Counted from the stretch's first letter, positions 17,455 to 28,288 are shown. The stretch: 64,000 bases of DNA from Bog-159 sp963709155 (GCA_963709155.1 CAVPVD010000008.1:403752-467751), one strand, 5' to 3'. Notes: generated from the letters alone by a model not told the origin. A program made the numbers and translations.

Positions 17455-18300
17455 ATGGAAACGGTAGCCATCGTCGGCGTTGGGTTGATCGGTGGATCGT
17501 TCGGCCTGGCGCTGAAGAGAGCGGGCTTTCGCGGCACGATCCTGGGCGTCAGCTCGGAAGCGCCGTTGCGCGCAGGTTTGGAATGCGGCGCGATCGACCG
17601 CGGTGCAACGCTGGAGCAGGCCGCGCGGGAGTCCGACTTGCTGTACCTGGCGCAACCGATCGGGCGCATTCTCGATACCCTTCATCATGTAGACGCGTGG
17701 GTACGGCCCGATGCGCTGATTACGGACGCGGGCAGCACCAAGCACGCCATCGTCATGGAGGCGCGCAAGTTGGTTCATCGTTGCCAGTTTCTGGGGGGGC
17801 ATCCACTGGCGGGAAAGGAGAAGCGCGGCGCGGCCGAAGCCGAGGCCGATCTTTTCCGCGGCCGCACCTATGTGCTGACACCCGCCGCGCCCGAGGAATT
17901 GCAGACTCCCGCCGCGCGGGCATTCGTCGAATGGCTCGGCCGCATAGGGGCGAAGACCGTAGTGCTGGGCGCCGCCGAGCATGACCGGCTGGTTTCGTTC
18001 ACGTCGCACCTCCCGCAGCTTGCGTCCACCGCGCTGGCGGCTACCGTGGCGGATAACCTGTCCGCGCCGGAGGACCTGCAAGTGGCCGGCCCCGGCTTGA
18101 TCGGCAGCACGCGCCTGGCGCTCAGCGCGTATGAGTTATGGCGGGATATTCTGGCCACTAACACCGCATCGATCGAACAGGCGCTCACAGCGTACATCAA
18201 TGAATTAGAACAATTACGCGAGAATTTACGGACGCGTGGCGCGCGGGATGAATTTGTGCGCGCGGCGGACTTAGCCACGCGGCTGCGGAAAATCATCTAG
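17455..18300 (+). CDS. tyrA: Prephenate dehydrogenase
   Basis: 281 residues starting 9 nt after aroF. The N-terminal VGVGLIGGSFGLAL is the NAD(P)-binding loop. STKHAIV, GGHPLAGKEKRG and VSFTSHLPQL (catalytic/substrate His region) follow, then a helical dimerisation domain. It oxidises prephenate to 4-hydroxyphenylpyruvate for tyrosine. It is the last gene of the operon, followed by a 240-bp AT-richer gap. Confidence 0.95.
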   Translation: METVAIVGVGLIGGSFGLALKRAGFRGTILGVSSEAPLRAGLECGAIDRGATLEQAARESDLLYLAQPIGRILDTLHHVDAWVRPDALITDAGSTKHAIVMEARKLVHRCQFLGGHPLAGKEKRGAAEAEADLFRGRTYVLTPAAPEELQTPAARAFVEWLGRIGAKTVVLGAAEHDRLVSFTSHLPQLASTALAATVADNLSAPEDLQVAGPGLIGSTRLALSAYELWRDILATNTASIEQALTAYINELEQLRENLRTRGARDEFVRAADLATRLRKII

Positions 18301-18540
18301 ATATAGAAGATGCAGAACCCGCCGATCCCAGATCCACGAGAAATCGTCTACTATTTACTTCGTGAAGTAACCATCGATTGAATTTTGTAACATTTTCGTC
18401 CTAAAACACACTAATATACAAAAGGCACTGTAAGTTGCATGCGAGGGGTATTTCATCCGTTGAGTCCTGTAAGTCCCATTACTGTCGGGCGGCGATCGCA
18501 ATTGAATACCGCGCGAATCCGATCCACGGCGTACCGGATC
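18301..18540. promoter_or_regulatory. Intergenic region with small palindrome before NHL gene
   Basis: An AT-richer gap contains the inverted repeat TTACTTC-GT-GAAGTAA (about 18355-18370), then a T-rich run. It could serve as a weak terminator of tyrA or as an operator of the NHL gene. No clear -35/-10 pair can be fixed. Confidence 0.3.
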
Positions 18541-21500
18541 ATGCGGTATGGCTGGATCTTGTGGCTGCCGTGTTCCTTAGCGGCACAAGGCGGAAGTTTC
18601 AGCCTCGCCAGCCAGGCGATTTACGTGGGTTCCGCGCCGGGCCTCGCGTCAGCCGAACTAACAGCGCCCTCAGCTAGCGCGATTTGGACCGCCTCCAGTA
18701 ACGCCTCCTGGCTACATCTGGCCCCCGCAAGCACTAATGGCACGGGCAGTGCGTTGCTTCAGTTCAGTTACGATACCAATCCGAATGCGAGTGCACAATC
18801 CGGCTCGCTGACCATCGCGGGCCTAAGTTTCACGGTCACGCAGGCGGGCAGCGGTTTTGTGCCGCTCGGTTTCACCAGCACGCTGATATCGCAGGGTTTG
18901 AATCTCCCATACGGGATCGCCATCGATAATGCGGGCAACTTGTATATCGCCGACACCGGCCATAACGCCATTCAGGAATGGGTTGCCGCGACCCAGCAGA
19001 TGGCGCCACTCGTGAATACAGGCCTGAACGCGCCGCACGGAGTTGCGGTCGATGCCCAGGGAAACATCTATATCGCGGATTCCTCCAATAACGCCATTAA
19101 ACAGTGGAGTCCGGCAACGCAGCAGATCACTACATTGGTTTCATCGGGCCTGAACTTTCCCTTGGGAGTCGCGGTCGATAGCCAGGGTAACGTTTACATC
19201 GCGGATTTCGGCAATAACGCGATCAAGCAGTGGAGCCCCCTAACCGGTCAGGTAACCACGGTGGTCAGGTCCGGCATTAACAATCCCACCGGGGTCGCGG
19301 TGGACGCTTTGGGCAATGTTTACATCGCCGATTTTCGAAACAACGCCATCGAACAGTGGAACCCGACCACCCAACAATTTACGGCCCTGATTACGCAGGG
19401 GTTAAGCTTTCCGAATGCCGTCGCCCTAGACGGCCAGGGCAATATCTACTTATTCGATGGAAATAATAATGCCCTCAAGGAATTTAGCGCCGCTGGCCAA
19501 GTGGTAAGTACATTACTATCTTCGGGGGTAAATGGATCATTCGGCATCGCCACCGATGGCCTGGGTAACTTCTATCTTGCCAACACCGGCGCAGGTACGA
19601 TTCTGAAATACTCGTCTGGTTACCTGGGACTTACCGCGATGAATTTGAATGAGGGGCCGCAAGCCGGCGCAGATTCGGTCGGGTTACAGCTCCTGGGAGG
19701 CAGCCTGCCGGCGGCTTCGAGCGACCAAGCCTGGCTCACGATCACCAGCACAACCGGCGCCGCGATCGCTTTCGCATTTCAAACGAATACTTCGATCGAC
19801 AGCCGGACCGCTCATATCATCCTGGCGGGACAGCAGATTACGGTAACCCAAAGCGGCGATGTTCCCGCTAACCTCGGCACTTCGGGCAACGGGCAAGCGG
19901 CGTCGTTGGGCGGGCCATTTCCGGCGTTACTGCAAGTCACCGTAACGGATGCGAGCGGCAGCCCAATTGTGGGCGCGCCCGTCACATTTACGGTGGTCTC
20001 CGGTTCCAACGGCGCTGGCGGGACGTTTGCCACGACTCCCGCGATGCCGATCCTGACGGATGAAAACGGAAATGCCACGGCGCCGCCGCTGATCGCAAAT
20101 GGCATCGCCGGACAGTTCACGGTAACCGCCAGCGCCGGCATGCTGACCGCGAGTTTCTCTCTGATGGGGGTCAGCTACGCCCTGGCAAGCGGCTCGATCG
20201 TCGTGGGGAGTGCGGCGGGCGGTGGCACGGTGGAGATCGTCACTACCGGACCTTGGACCGCTGCCAGCAATGCCGCATGGCTACAGGTCGCGGCGGGAAG
20301 CACCAGCGGTCTTGGCAGTGCGTTGATTCAATTTACTTTTAACGCCAATTTGAGCCCGGCGCCGCAGACCGGTACGCTGAGCATAGCCGGCCTGACGTTC
20401 ACGGTAATCCAGGCAGGCGCCGGCTATGTTGCGGTAGCTCCGGTAACCACGCTGGTCTCGTCCGGATTGAACCAGCCACAGGGCGTAGCGGTGGACGGCC
20501 AAGGCAACGTATATATAGCGGATACAGGCAACGGTCAAATCAAAGAGTGGAATCCAGGCACGTCGCAAACGGTCGTGCTTTCGTCGGGCTTGAACAATCC
20601 GAAGGCCGTGGCCGTGAACTCGTTCGGCAGCTTGTATGTCGGCAACACCGGCAACAACGCGATCATCGGGCCTGGCCCGGCCAACGCGACCCTGGTGTCC
20701 GGTCTGAATGGTCCCTCGGGAGTCGCGGTGGACGCGCAAGGCAATGTTTACTACTCGGACACGGGGAACAACGCGGTCGACGAATGGAGCGTGCTTGGCC
20801 AGCAGTCGAGCGTTCTGGCCGGCGCCGGGTTGAGCGGTCCCTGGGGAGTTGCGGTTGACGGATTAGGCAGTGTCTACTTTTCAGATACCGGCAACAACGC
20901 CATCAAAGAGTTGGTGGGGGGCGGACAAGTCAACACGCTGGTGGCGGCTGGGCTCAGCGGTCCCACTGGAGTTGCGGTCGATGGCCAGGGCAACGTGTAC
21001 CTGGCGGATACAGGTAACAACGCAATTAAAGAATGGAACGTCGCCACCCAGCAAGTGACCGCTCTGGTCTCTACAGGATTGAACGCTCCGGCGGGGATTG
21101 CGGTGGATGGGCGCGGGAACCTCTACGTCGCCGACACCAACAACAACGCTATAAAAATGATCACGCCCGGGTGGCTGGCGGTCAGCGCTACCAGCTTGAA
21201 CGAGCCTTATGCCGGGGGCACGGATTCGGTAACTGCGCAGGTGCTGCCTGCCAGCCTCTCGCTGACCGCGACCAGCGACCAGTCCTGGTTGACGGTTACC
21301 GGCGTCTCCGGTGGCGTAATCGCGTTTTCATTTTCATCGAATTCCACAGGCGCCAGCCGCATCGCGCACATCATCATCCTGGGCCTTCCGGTCACCGTGA
21401 CACAGAGCGGCGATTTGCCGGCCTCTTTGACTAAGTGCGCGGGCGACGGCCAGAGCACCGCAATAGGGCAGCCTTTTGCCACCGCTTTGCAAGTCTGCGT

Positions 21501-23318
21501 CGCGGATGCCCTTGGGAACCCCGTGCCGGGCGTACCCGTGACATTTACCATTACGCCGGGCGCTACGGGCGCCGGCGGTGCGTTTGGCTCGAACCCGCCC
21601 ATGCCCATTCGTCGCGAACCAGAATGGGACCGTTACCGCACCCGTCGTTGACCGCCAATGGGATCGGAGGCGCCTTCACGGTGACCGCCAGCTTGAACGC
21701 ATTGAGTGTGACCTTCAGCCTCACCAATCTGGTTTATACGTTGGGCGCTTCGTCGGCGATCGTTGGGAATGCTGCGGGCAGCGGCAGCGTCCTGTTGCTG
21801 GCTGCTGGTCCCTGGACGGCCACTAGTAACGCCTCCTGGTTACGACTCTCCGCGGCCAGCACCAGCGGCACGGGCAACGCGTTGATCCAATTCAGCTACA
21901 GCGCGAACTCTTCCGCCAACACCCAGACGGGCACCCTGACCATATCCGGCTTGCCGTACACCGTGACCCAAGCCGGCGCTAGTTTCAGTTCCATCGGCTT
22001 AATGAAAACGCTGGTGTCGTCGGGCCTGAAGGCTCCGTATGGCATAGCAGTCGATGGGGCGGGCAACGTCTATATCGCCGATACCACCGATGGCGCCATT
22101 AAGAAATGGACTGCCTCGACGCAACAGGTCAGCACGCTGGTGCCGTCCGGACTGAACGATCCTACGGGCGTCGCGGTGGATTCGCATGGCAACGTGTACA
22201 TCGCCGATTGCAAGAACAATGCGGTCAAAGAGTGGAGCGTTTTGAACGGCCTTGTGACATCTTTGGTGTCCTCGGGCCTGAGCTACCCCACCGGCGTGGC
22301 AGTCGATAGCCAAGGAAACGTCTACTTCTCGGATGCGGGCCACAACGAAATCAAGGAATGGATCGCGGCCACTAAGGCGACGACCGTCCTGATCTCCTCA
22401 GGTCTGAGCGCGCCGGAGGGCGTGGCGTTGGACGCGGAGGGCAACCTCTATTTTGCCGATAGCAAGAACAACGCGATCAAAGAATGGCACGCGGTGGGCA
22501 AATCGGTCGCAACCCTGGTTTCCGGCTTGAACGCCCCGTACGCGGTCGCCGTGGATGGGGACGGCATCGTCTACATAGCCGATACCGGCAACAATGCGAT
22601 CAAGGAATGGAACCCGGCGACGGGAATCGCAACGGCGTTGGTTTCCACGGGGCTGAAGGCCCCCAGTGGCGTCGCGGTGGACGCGCAGGAGAACGTCTAC
22701 ATCGCCGATACCAGCGACAACGCCATCAAGGAATATAGCCCCGTTGAAATTGCGGTGGCCGGTACGCGCAGCGAAGGCGCCCCCGCGGGCACCGACTCCA
22801 TTGCCGTCCAGGTTCTTCCGGCGGGCACAGCTCTGACCGCCACCAGCAGCGCTACCTGGCTTACGATTACGGGTACGGCCGGTGGCGCGATCGAATTCTC
22901 ATTCACCGCCAATACCTCCGTAAATAGCCGCACGGCAAAGATCACGGTGCTGGGCCAAGAAGTGGTGACGGTAACTCAGAGCGGCGACATCCCCGCCAGC
23001 ATCACGAAGATCGCCGGAAACAGCCAGAGCGCGGCCGAGGGCTCCGCTTTCGCGACCGCGCTTAAAGTGCAGGTGAAGGATGCGGCGGGAAATGCCATCG
23101 CGGGCGCCGCTGTGACGTTTACGTGCGTGCCCGGATCCAAGGGCAGCAGCGGGACATTCGCTTCATCGCCCGCTATGCCGATTTTAACCACCACCGCCGG
23201 CTACGCCACCGCGCCCTCGCTGACGGCCAACAACACCGCGGGCACCTTCACGGTCACTGCCAGCGTGAGCGGCCTGAGCGCCAACACTACCTTCAGCCTG
23301 ACGATTACGAAACCCTGA
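18541..23318 (+). pseudogene. Tri-modular NHL beta-propeller / Ig-like exported protein, two frameshifts
   Basis: About 1,590 codons. The start chosen is the ATG opening a signal peptide (MRYGWILWLPCSLAAQG). Three modules of ~520 residues repeat the same order: a BACON/Ig-like domain (WTASSNASWL ... TVTQAG), six NHL blades (LNxPxGVAVDxxGNVYIADxxNNAIKEW), a second Ig-like domain, and a Big_1-like domain (VPVTFT ... TVTAS). Each module thus has one six-bladed propeller. The frame changes twice: within 21610-21616 and at the CCC run 21641-21643. Comparison with modules 1 and 3 shows one extra base at each place. Both may be sequencing errors. Likely a surface-attached binding protein, co-transcribed with the sulfatases 17 nt downstream. 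Confidence 0.85.
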
Positions 23319-23335
23319 AAAATGGAGACCATCGA

Positions 23336-25177
23336 ATGCCACGCGACGAAGAAGTAAGCCGCCGGATCTTCCTGGAACGCCTGGCTGCCGGCGCGCTCCT
23401 GGGCGCCGCCGGCGCAGGCCGAAAGACGCTGCGTGCCCAGTCGAATTCAGGCGGATGGACCCCGCCGCCGGTCCTGAAGAATCCGAACATCCTGGTGGTC
23501 ATGGTAGATCAGATGCGTCCGCCCATGTGGATGAACGCCAGCCAGCAGGCCGCGCTCAGCCAGAGCGTCCTACCGAACATCATGGGACGCATTCAGAGCA
23601 ACTCCTACAACTTCAATCAGTTTTTCGTGGCCGCCACCGTTTGCACGGCGTCGCGGGCCGCCCTGCTCACCGGTCTCTACGCTCCCCAGACTGCTATGTA
23701 TGTCACCAGCGAACCGGGAAACAGCGTTCCCTCCCTCAACCCCGCTTACCCGACCTGGGGCGAGGCGCTGGCGACGCTGAACGCGGCCTATCGCGGAAAT
23801 GTGTGGTGGTTCGGTAAATGGCATCTCTCGAACGGGGCGAGCGCGTCTCCACTGGCTCCGTACGGCTTCAATACCAGGACGTACCCCGGCGGACCGTCGC
23901 CCTACAATCAGTCGCCTGATGGAGCGGCCAACGAAGGAACCGACGGGGGAACTACCAAGGGAGAAACGTGGGCTAGCGATGCCATGATCGCCGGGGATTT
24001 TATCGGCTGGCTGCAAGGGCAAGCGCCAACAGCCGGACAACCTTCTTGGCCCTGGTGCGCAACCGTTAGCCTCGTGAATCCGCACGATATAACCTGGGCG
24101 CCGGCCTGGTTGCAGACCAGTCCTTTTCCGCCCCAGGGAGTTCCTCAGACACAGATCTATTTCCCGCCACCCGCCGGAACTCCTCCCTCGTTCTATACCA
24201 GCCAGCCGAGCCCCTGGAATTGGGAGAATCTGCCGCAAGTTCCGAATAAGCCCGCGCTGCAGGGCGCCTATCTGAACTACCTGAACCAGACCTTTGGCGC
24301 GGTGTCGAACTGGACAACCTTCCTGAACCAGTATTTCTGGCTGCAGAGTTTCGCGGATCAGCAGGTGGGGCGGGTCTTGAATGCCCTCGAGAGTTCCCCT
24401 TACGCCAACAATACGATCGTGATTTTCCTTTCCGACCATGGCGAGTTTGCGGGCTCTCACGGCTTGCACACCAAGGGCTTCGCGGTCTATGACGAATCGA
24501 TACGCGTGCCGTTCTATGTCCAATTCCCCGGACAAACGGGCTCGATTCCGATGAACCAGATGAGCTCGGGCGTGGACTTCTTCGGGTTGATTTGCGATTT
24601 GGCGACCGGTGGAAGCGGACAATGGCGCCTGGCTTATCCGGACTTGGCGAACCGGCAATCGATGTATAGTTTCTTGTACAACAACAGCAGTGAAACGCGG
24701 GTGGCGCCTTCTCCCATCGGGCTTCCCTACGTCTTTCACACCTTCGACCAACTGCAAACGATTGGAGGCGTGACCAAGGCACACATCGTATGTCTGCGCA
24801 CGAAACTGGATTTGAACGCGGGCGCGGTGGGCGCCAAGCTGGCGTTCTACTCCGAGTGGGCGCATTGCACCACCTATCCGGACGCGACGGCGCCTGACCC
24901 GGAGTTCTACGATTACAATCCGCAGACGACCAACAATACCAGCGAGATGGGCAACGACTACTTCAGCAATAATGCCACTACCCAGAACACGATCGCGCAG
25001 TATACGCAAGCCATGGGCACTTTAGCTGCGACATCCACGGGATTGATTGGGAGCGAGTTGAATCCGCCGCTAGTCGGCACGGGCACTGACGGCAACCCGC
25101 TGAGCCAGGCGCTAGCCGCAGCGCAACAGACATACTATACCTTCACCAGCGGCTCCGGTTCGTGTAGCGAATCGTAA
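23336..25177 (+). CDS. Tat-exported type I sulfatase
   Basis: 613 residues, GGAG 8 nt before the ATG. A twin-arginine signal (SRRIFLERLAAGALLGAAGA) indicates folded export. NILVVMVDQMR carries the first metal Asp. Cys103 in VCTASRAALLTG is the predicted formylglycine position, in the CxASR form of the CxPSR core. Later motifs include IFLSDHGEFAGSHG, with metal-binding Asp and His. Known: family members hydrolyse sulfate or phosphonate esters and need an FGE-type maturase, which is not in this window. The C-terminus SGSGSCSES is shared with the next gene. Substrate unknown; desulfation of sulfated polysaccharide is the usual guess. Confidence 0.93.
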   Translation: MPRDEEVSRRIFLERLAAGALLGAAGAGRKTLRAQSNSGGWTPPPVLKNPNILVVMVDQMRPPMWMNASQQAALSQSVLPNIMGRIQSNSYNFNQFFVAATVCTASRAALLTGLYAPQTAMYVTSEPGNSVPSLNPAYPTWGEALATLNAAYRGNVWWFGKWHLSNGASASPLAPYGFNTRTYPGGPSPYNQSPDGAANEGTDGGTTKGETWASDAMIAGDFIGWLQGQAPTAGQPSWPWCATVSLVNPHDITWAPAWLQTSPFPPQGVPQTQIYFPPPAGTPPSFYTSQPSPWNWENLPQVPNKPALQGAYLNYLNQTFGAVSNWTTFLNQYFWLQSFADQQVGRVLNALESSPYANNTIVIFLSDHGEFAGSHGLHTKGFAVYDESIRVPFYVQFPGQTGSIPMNQMSSGVDFFGLICDLATGGSGQWRLAYPDLANRQSMYSFLYNNSSETRVAPSPIGLPYVFHTFDQLQTIGGVTKAHIVCLRTKLDLNAGAVGAKLAFYSEWAHCTTYPDATAPDPEFYDYNPQTTNNTSEMGNDYFSNNATTQNTIAQYTQAMGTLAATSTGLIGSELNPPLVGTGTDGNPLSQALAAAQQTYYTFTSGSGSCSES

Positions 25178-25189
25178 GGGATGAATTCG

Positions 25190-27025
25190 ATGGAATGCAA
25201 GGAAGAGCTCACCCGCCGGATATTCCTGGAGCGTCTGGCCGCCGGTGCTTTACTTGGGGCGGCAGGAGCACACCAGAGCCCACTACGCGCCCAATCGAAC
25301 CCGGGCGCGTGGACGCCTCCGCCGGTGGTGAAGAATCCGAACATCCTGATCGTCATGGTGGATCAGATGCGTCCACCCATGTGGATGAATGCCAGCCAGC
25401 AGGCTGCTCTTAGCCAGAGTATCCTGCCGAATATTGTGGGGCGCATCCAGAACAACGCGTATAATTTCGAGCAGTTCTTTGTGGCGGCAACCGTATGCAC
25501 ATCCTCCCGGGCCACGTTACTCACCGGCTTATACGCGCCTCAAACGGCTATGTACCTCACGAGCAATTTCGGTTCGACCACCCCACCCTCCCTGAATCCG
25601 GCGTTCCCGACCTGGGGCGGAGCTCTGCCCGTCCTCAACCCGGCCTACCAAGGGAACGTCTGGTGGTTTGGCAAATGGCATCTTTCTCAAGAACTGATCG
25701 CGTCGCCTCTGTTGCCCTACGGATTCCGCACCAGAACCTATCCCGGAGGATCGCCGCCTTATAACCCTTCCCCGGATGGCATGCCGAATGAAGGAACCGA
25801 TGGCGGAAAGTTTGGCACAAACGCGTGGGCCAGTGACGAGATGATCGCGGGCGATTTTATCGGCTGGCTTCAGGGTCAGGCTCCTACCACTGGCCAACCT
25901 TCCAATCCCTGGTGTGCCACGGTCAGCTTCGTCAATCCGCACGATATCTCTTTCGCGCCGTCCTGGATGCAGCAGAACCCTTTTCCACCTACGGAAGTTC
26001 CGCTAACCGCGGTTTATTTTCCCCCTCCGAGTGGAAATCCTCCTTCGTTCTACGCCGGCACTCCCTCTCCTTGGAACTACGAAAACCTGCAACAGGTGAC
26101 TGACAAGCCGAGCTTGCAATACACTTTCTACAACTACCTGAACAACAACGAGGGGACCGTGGCCAATTGGACGCTCTTTCTGAACCAGTATTTCTGGCTG
26201 CAGAACTTTGTGGATCAACAAGTGGGCCTGGTGTTGAATGCCCTCGCCAGTTCCCCGTTTGCCGATAATACGATTGTCATTTTCCTGTCCGATCACGGCG
26301 ATTTTGCCGGCTCTCACGGCCTCCACGCTAAGGGCTTTGCGGTTTACGACGAATCCATACGTGTCCCGTTCTATGTCCAGTTTCCAGGTCAGACCGGCGC
26401 GATTACGATGAACCAGATGTGCTCCGGCGTGGACTTCTTCGGCTTGGTCTGCGATTTAGCCAGCGGCGGCAGCGGCCAATGGCGGCTCGCGTATCCGGAC
26501 CTCGCCAACAGGCAATCCGTATGGAGTTTCCTATATAACAACAGCGCCGAGACCCGGGTTGCGCCGGCGCCGCTCGGGATTCCTTACGTGCTTCATACAT
26601 TTGACGACAGCCCCACGGCAGCGCGGTCTCACATCGTTTGCTTGCGCACGAAACTCGACTTGAACCACGGAGTTGTCGGGGCCAAGCTGGGTGTCTATTC
26701 AAACTGGGCGCCATGCACGACGTATCCGAACTCGAGCCCGCCGGACATGGAGTTTTACGACTACAATCCCCAAACCACCGGCAACACCAGTGAGTTGGGC
26801 AACGACTACTACAGCAGCAACCCTACGACGCAGGCCACCATTGCGCAATATCAGCAGGTCTTGGGCGGCTGGGGTCCGTCCGGCGGTGGCCTCATAGGCA
26901 GCGAGCTAAATGCGCCGCTGATCGGCATCGGCACCGACGGAAATCCGCTGAGCCAGGCGGTAGGCGCCGCGCAACAGACATACTACAACTACACCAGCGG
27001 CTCCGGTTCGTGTAGCGGATCGTAA
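25190..27025 (+). CDS. Tat-exported sulfatase, tandem paralogue with CTSSR active site
   Basis: 611 residues and collinear with the preceding sulfatase from residue 1, which supports the second of two nearby ATGs as start (AAGGG 9 nt upstream). It has the same Tat signal (TRRIFLERLAAGALL), the same VMVDQMRPPMWMNAS and the same SDHGDFAGSHG. At the active site Cys103 lies in CTSSR, so the Pro/Ala of the formylglycine motif is Ser. The C-terminus SGSGSCSGS is the paralogue's. A recent tandem duplication is clear. Whether CTSSR is matured to formylglycine is open. Confidence 0.92.
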   Translation: MECKEELTRRIFLERLAAGALLGAAGAHQSPLRAQSNPGAWTPPPVVKNPNILIVMVDQMRPPMWMNASQQAALSQSILPNIVGRIQNNAYNFEQFFVAATVCTSSRATLLTGLYAPQTAMYLTSNFGSTTPPSLNPAFPTWGGALPVLNPAYQGNVWWFGKWHLSQELIASPLLPYGFRTRTYPGGSPPYNPSPDGMPNEGTDGGKFGTNAWASDEMIAGDFIGWLQGQAPTTGQPSNPWCATVSFVNPHDISFAPSWMQQNPFPPTEVPLTAVYFPPPSGNPPSFYAGTPSPWNYENLQQVTDKPSLQYTFYNYLNNNEGTVANWTLFLNQYFWLQNFVDQQVGLVLNALASSPFADNTIVIFLSDHGDFAGSHGLHAKGFAVYDESIRVPFYVQFPGQTGAITMNQMCSGVDFFGLVCDLASGGSGQWRLAYPDLANRQSVWSFLYNNSAETRVAPAPLGIPYVLHTFDDSPTAARSHIVCLRTKLDLNHGVVGAKLGVYSNWAPCTTYPNSSPPDMEFYDYNPQTTGNTSELGNDYYSSNPTTQATIAQYQQVLGGWGPSGGGLIGSELNAPLIGIGTDGNPLSQAVGAAQQTYYNYTSGSGSCSGS

Positions 27026-27038
27026 TCCCAGGCGCCGC

Positions 27039-27419
27039 CTAGACCCTGCCGCGCAGCCGGTCGATTCTGCGCCGGTCCCGTTTCGACGGCTTGCCTTCCG
27101 CCCACGCTTCCGACGGCGGCAGCAGGCGGCGCTCTTCCGCCAACTTCATGCGCAATTCCCGGCTCGCCTCCGTCTCACGGTAGAGCGTCTGGGCCACCGC
27201 CGCCGGGCCGCGCATCTCACTAAGAAGCAAGACTTCGACCTGGAAGTCCCCGCTGTCGTTCTTCACTTGCAACCGGTCTCCCACGCGCACCTCGCGCGCG
27301 GCCTTCGCCGACTGGCCATTGGACGAGATCCGGCCGAGTTCGCAGGCGCGCTGCGCGAGCGAGCGCGTCTTGAAGAATCGGGCGGCCCAGAGCCACTTGT
27401 CCATTCGCACGCCGGTCAT
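27039..27419 (-). CDS. hslR: S4-domain RNA-binding protein, Hsp15/HslR-like
   Basis: 126 residues. The N-terminal S4 fold reads MRMDKWLWAARFFKTRSLAQRACELGRISSNG..., followed by VRVGDRLQV, then a basic C-terminal tail (KPSKRDRRRIDRLRGR). Hsp15-type proteins bind 50S subunits carrying stalled nascent chains and help recycle them. It is followed upstream, at 4 nt, by the lysozyme-like gene on the same strand. Confidence 0.92.
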   Translation of the reverse strand: MTGVRMDKWLWAARFFKTRSLAQRACELGRISSNGQSAKAAREVRVGDRLQVKNDSGDFQVEVLLLSEMRGPAAVAQTLYRETEASRELRMKLAEERRLLPPSEAWAEGKPSKRDRRRIDRLRGRV

Positions 27420-27423
27420 CCTA

Positions 27424-27999
27424 TCAGAACTTCCGCAGGAATTGGCGGTACGCGCCGCTGTTGAACGTGGTCCACGGTTCGAAGCCGCGCTCCGTATACA
27501 GTTTGTAGGCGAAGTCGATATTCGCTTTACAGTCCAGCAGGTCCCGCAGATTAACGCCCGCGCGCTTCAAGTGGACGGTGTTGACTTGAAAGTAACCCCA
27601 GTCGAGCGTGCCGTCAGAGTTGGAATGATAGATCTCGCAAGCGCCGCGCGGATTCTCGGCGCGCTGCACAGCCAGTGCGATACGGCAGGCCGATCCGAAT
27701 TTGTTGCAGGCGTATTGCTGGTAAGCCGTCAGCCGCCGGCCCAATTGATCGGCCTGGGCCGCCCCCGCTTCCGCCGCCGAAATCCGGGGGGCAATCACGA
27801 GGGGCCACTGAAATTGGATTCGCAACGGCGACCGCAGGGTGAAGGTATAGCTGGCTTGCAGCACGATGGCGGCCGTACCCGTCAATGCAGCCAGAAGAAA
27901 AAGCAGCGCCAGACGCCTGAACGCAATCCGCGCCGGCTTCGACCGTTTGCCGCGCGCCCGCTTCGGTACCGTGGAGATCAGAGGCATTGCATCTTCCAC
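27424..27999 (-). CDS. Membrane-anchored lysozyme-like (transglycosylase-fold) protein
   Basis: 191 residues: a basic N-terminus, one membrane helix (~28-48, LALLFLLAALTGTAAIVL), then a lysozyme-like core. The core reads AVQRAENPRGAC, then DGTLDWGYFQVN, equivalent to the ES...NSSDGTxDYGLFQIN pattern of SLT/lysozyme folds, with the Glu of AEN as candidate acid. It probably cleaves peptidoglycan close to the membrane. It lies directly upstream of hslR. MPLIST at the fifth codon is an alternative start. Confidence 0.8.
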   Translation of the reverse strand: MEDAMPLISTVPKRARGKRSKPARIAFRRLALLFLLAALTGTAAIVLQASYTFTLRSPLRIQFQWPLVIAPRISAAEAGAAQADQLGRRLTAYQQYACNKFGSACRIALAVQRAENPRGACEIYHSNSDGTLDWGYFQVNTVHLKRAGVNLRDLLDCKANIDFAYKLYTERGFEPWTTFNSGAYRQFLRKF

Positions 28000-28102
28000 A
28001 AACTTCGATAATCCAGGGTATCAAGACTACCCGTTAACTTCCGATAGCGTTGCGCTTTGTGGCCCCGCAAGCCTACACTATGCCTCAACGGAGTACTCCA
28101 AA

Positions 28103-28267
28103 GTGAGTGTCAGACGAGGCATACGGGCTGTATTGATCGGCGCGATCACCTTTGTCCTGGCACTGATCTACGTGCCCCAATGCAAAATTCAGATTTACGT
28201 CGATAACGCCGCGGCGATCAGCTTTGCCATAGCCGCGGTCATGACCTTCTTCGCCTATCGCTATTAG
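28103..28267 (+). CDS. Small two-helix membrane protein (54 residues)
   Basis: A GTG start follows GGAG at 9-nt spacing. The peptide reads MSVRRGIRAV, then two hydrophobic segments (IGAITFVLALIYV and ISFAIAAVMTFFAYRY) separated by a short polar turn. Composition fits a small inner-membrane protein. The family is not recognised. It sits alone between the divergently arranged lysozyme-like gene and the converging cytochrome gene. Confidence 0.55.
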   Translation: MSVRRGIRAVLIGAITFVLALIYVPQCKIQIYVDNAAAISFAIAAVMTFFAYRY

Positions 28268-28288
28268 CCGCGATTGGATGGGTGCGCG

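Noticed and set aside
18800..22740. Regular repeats, considered as CRISPR or tandem non-coding repeats
   Set aside because: The periodicity is in the protein (NHL blades of about 40 residues); nucleotide units vary and spacers are absent. No CRISPR array was seen elsewhere.
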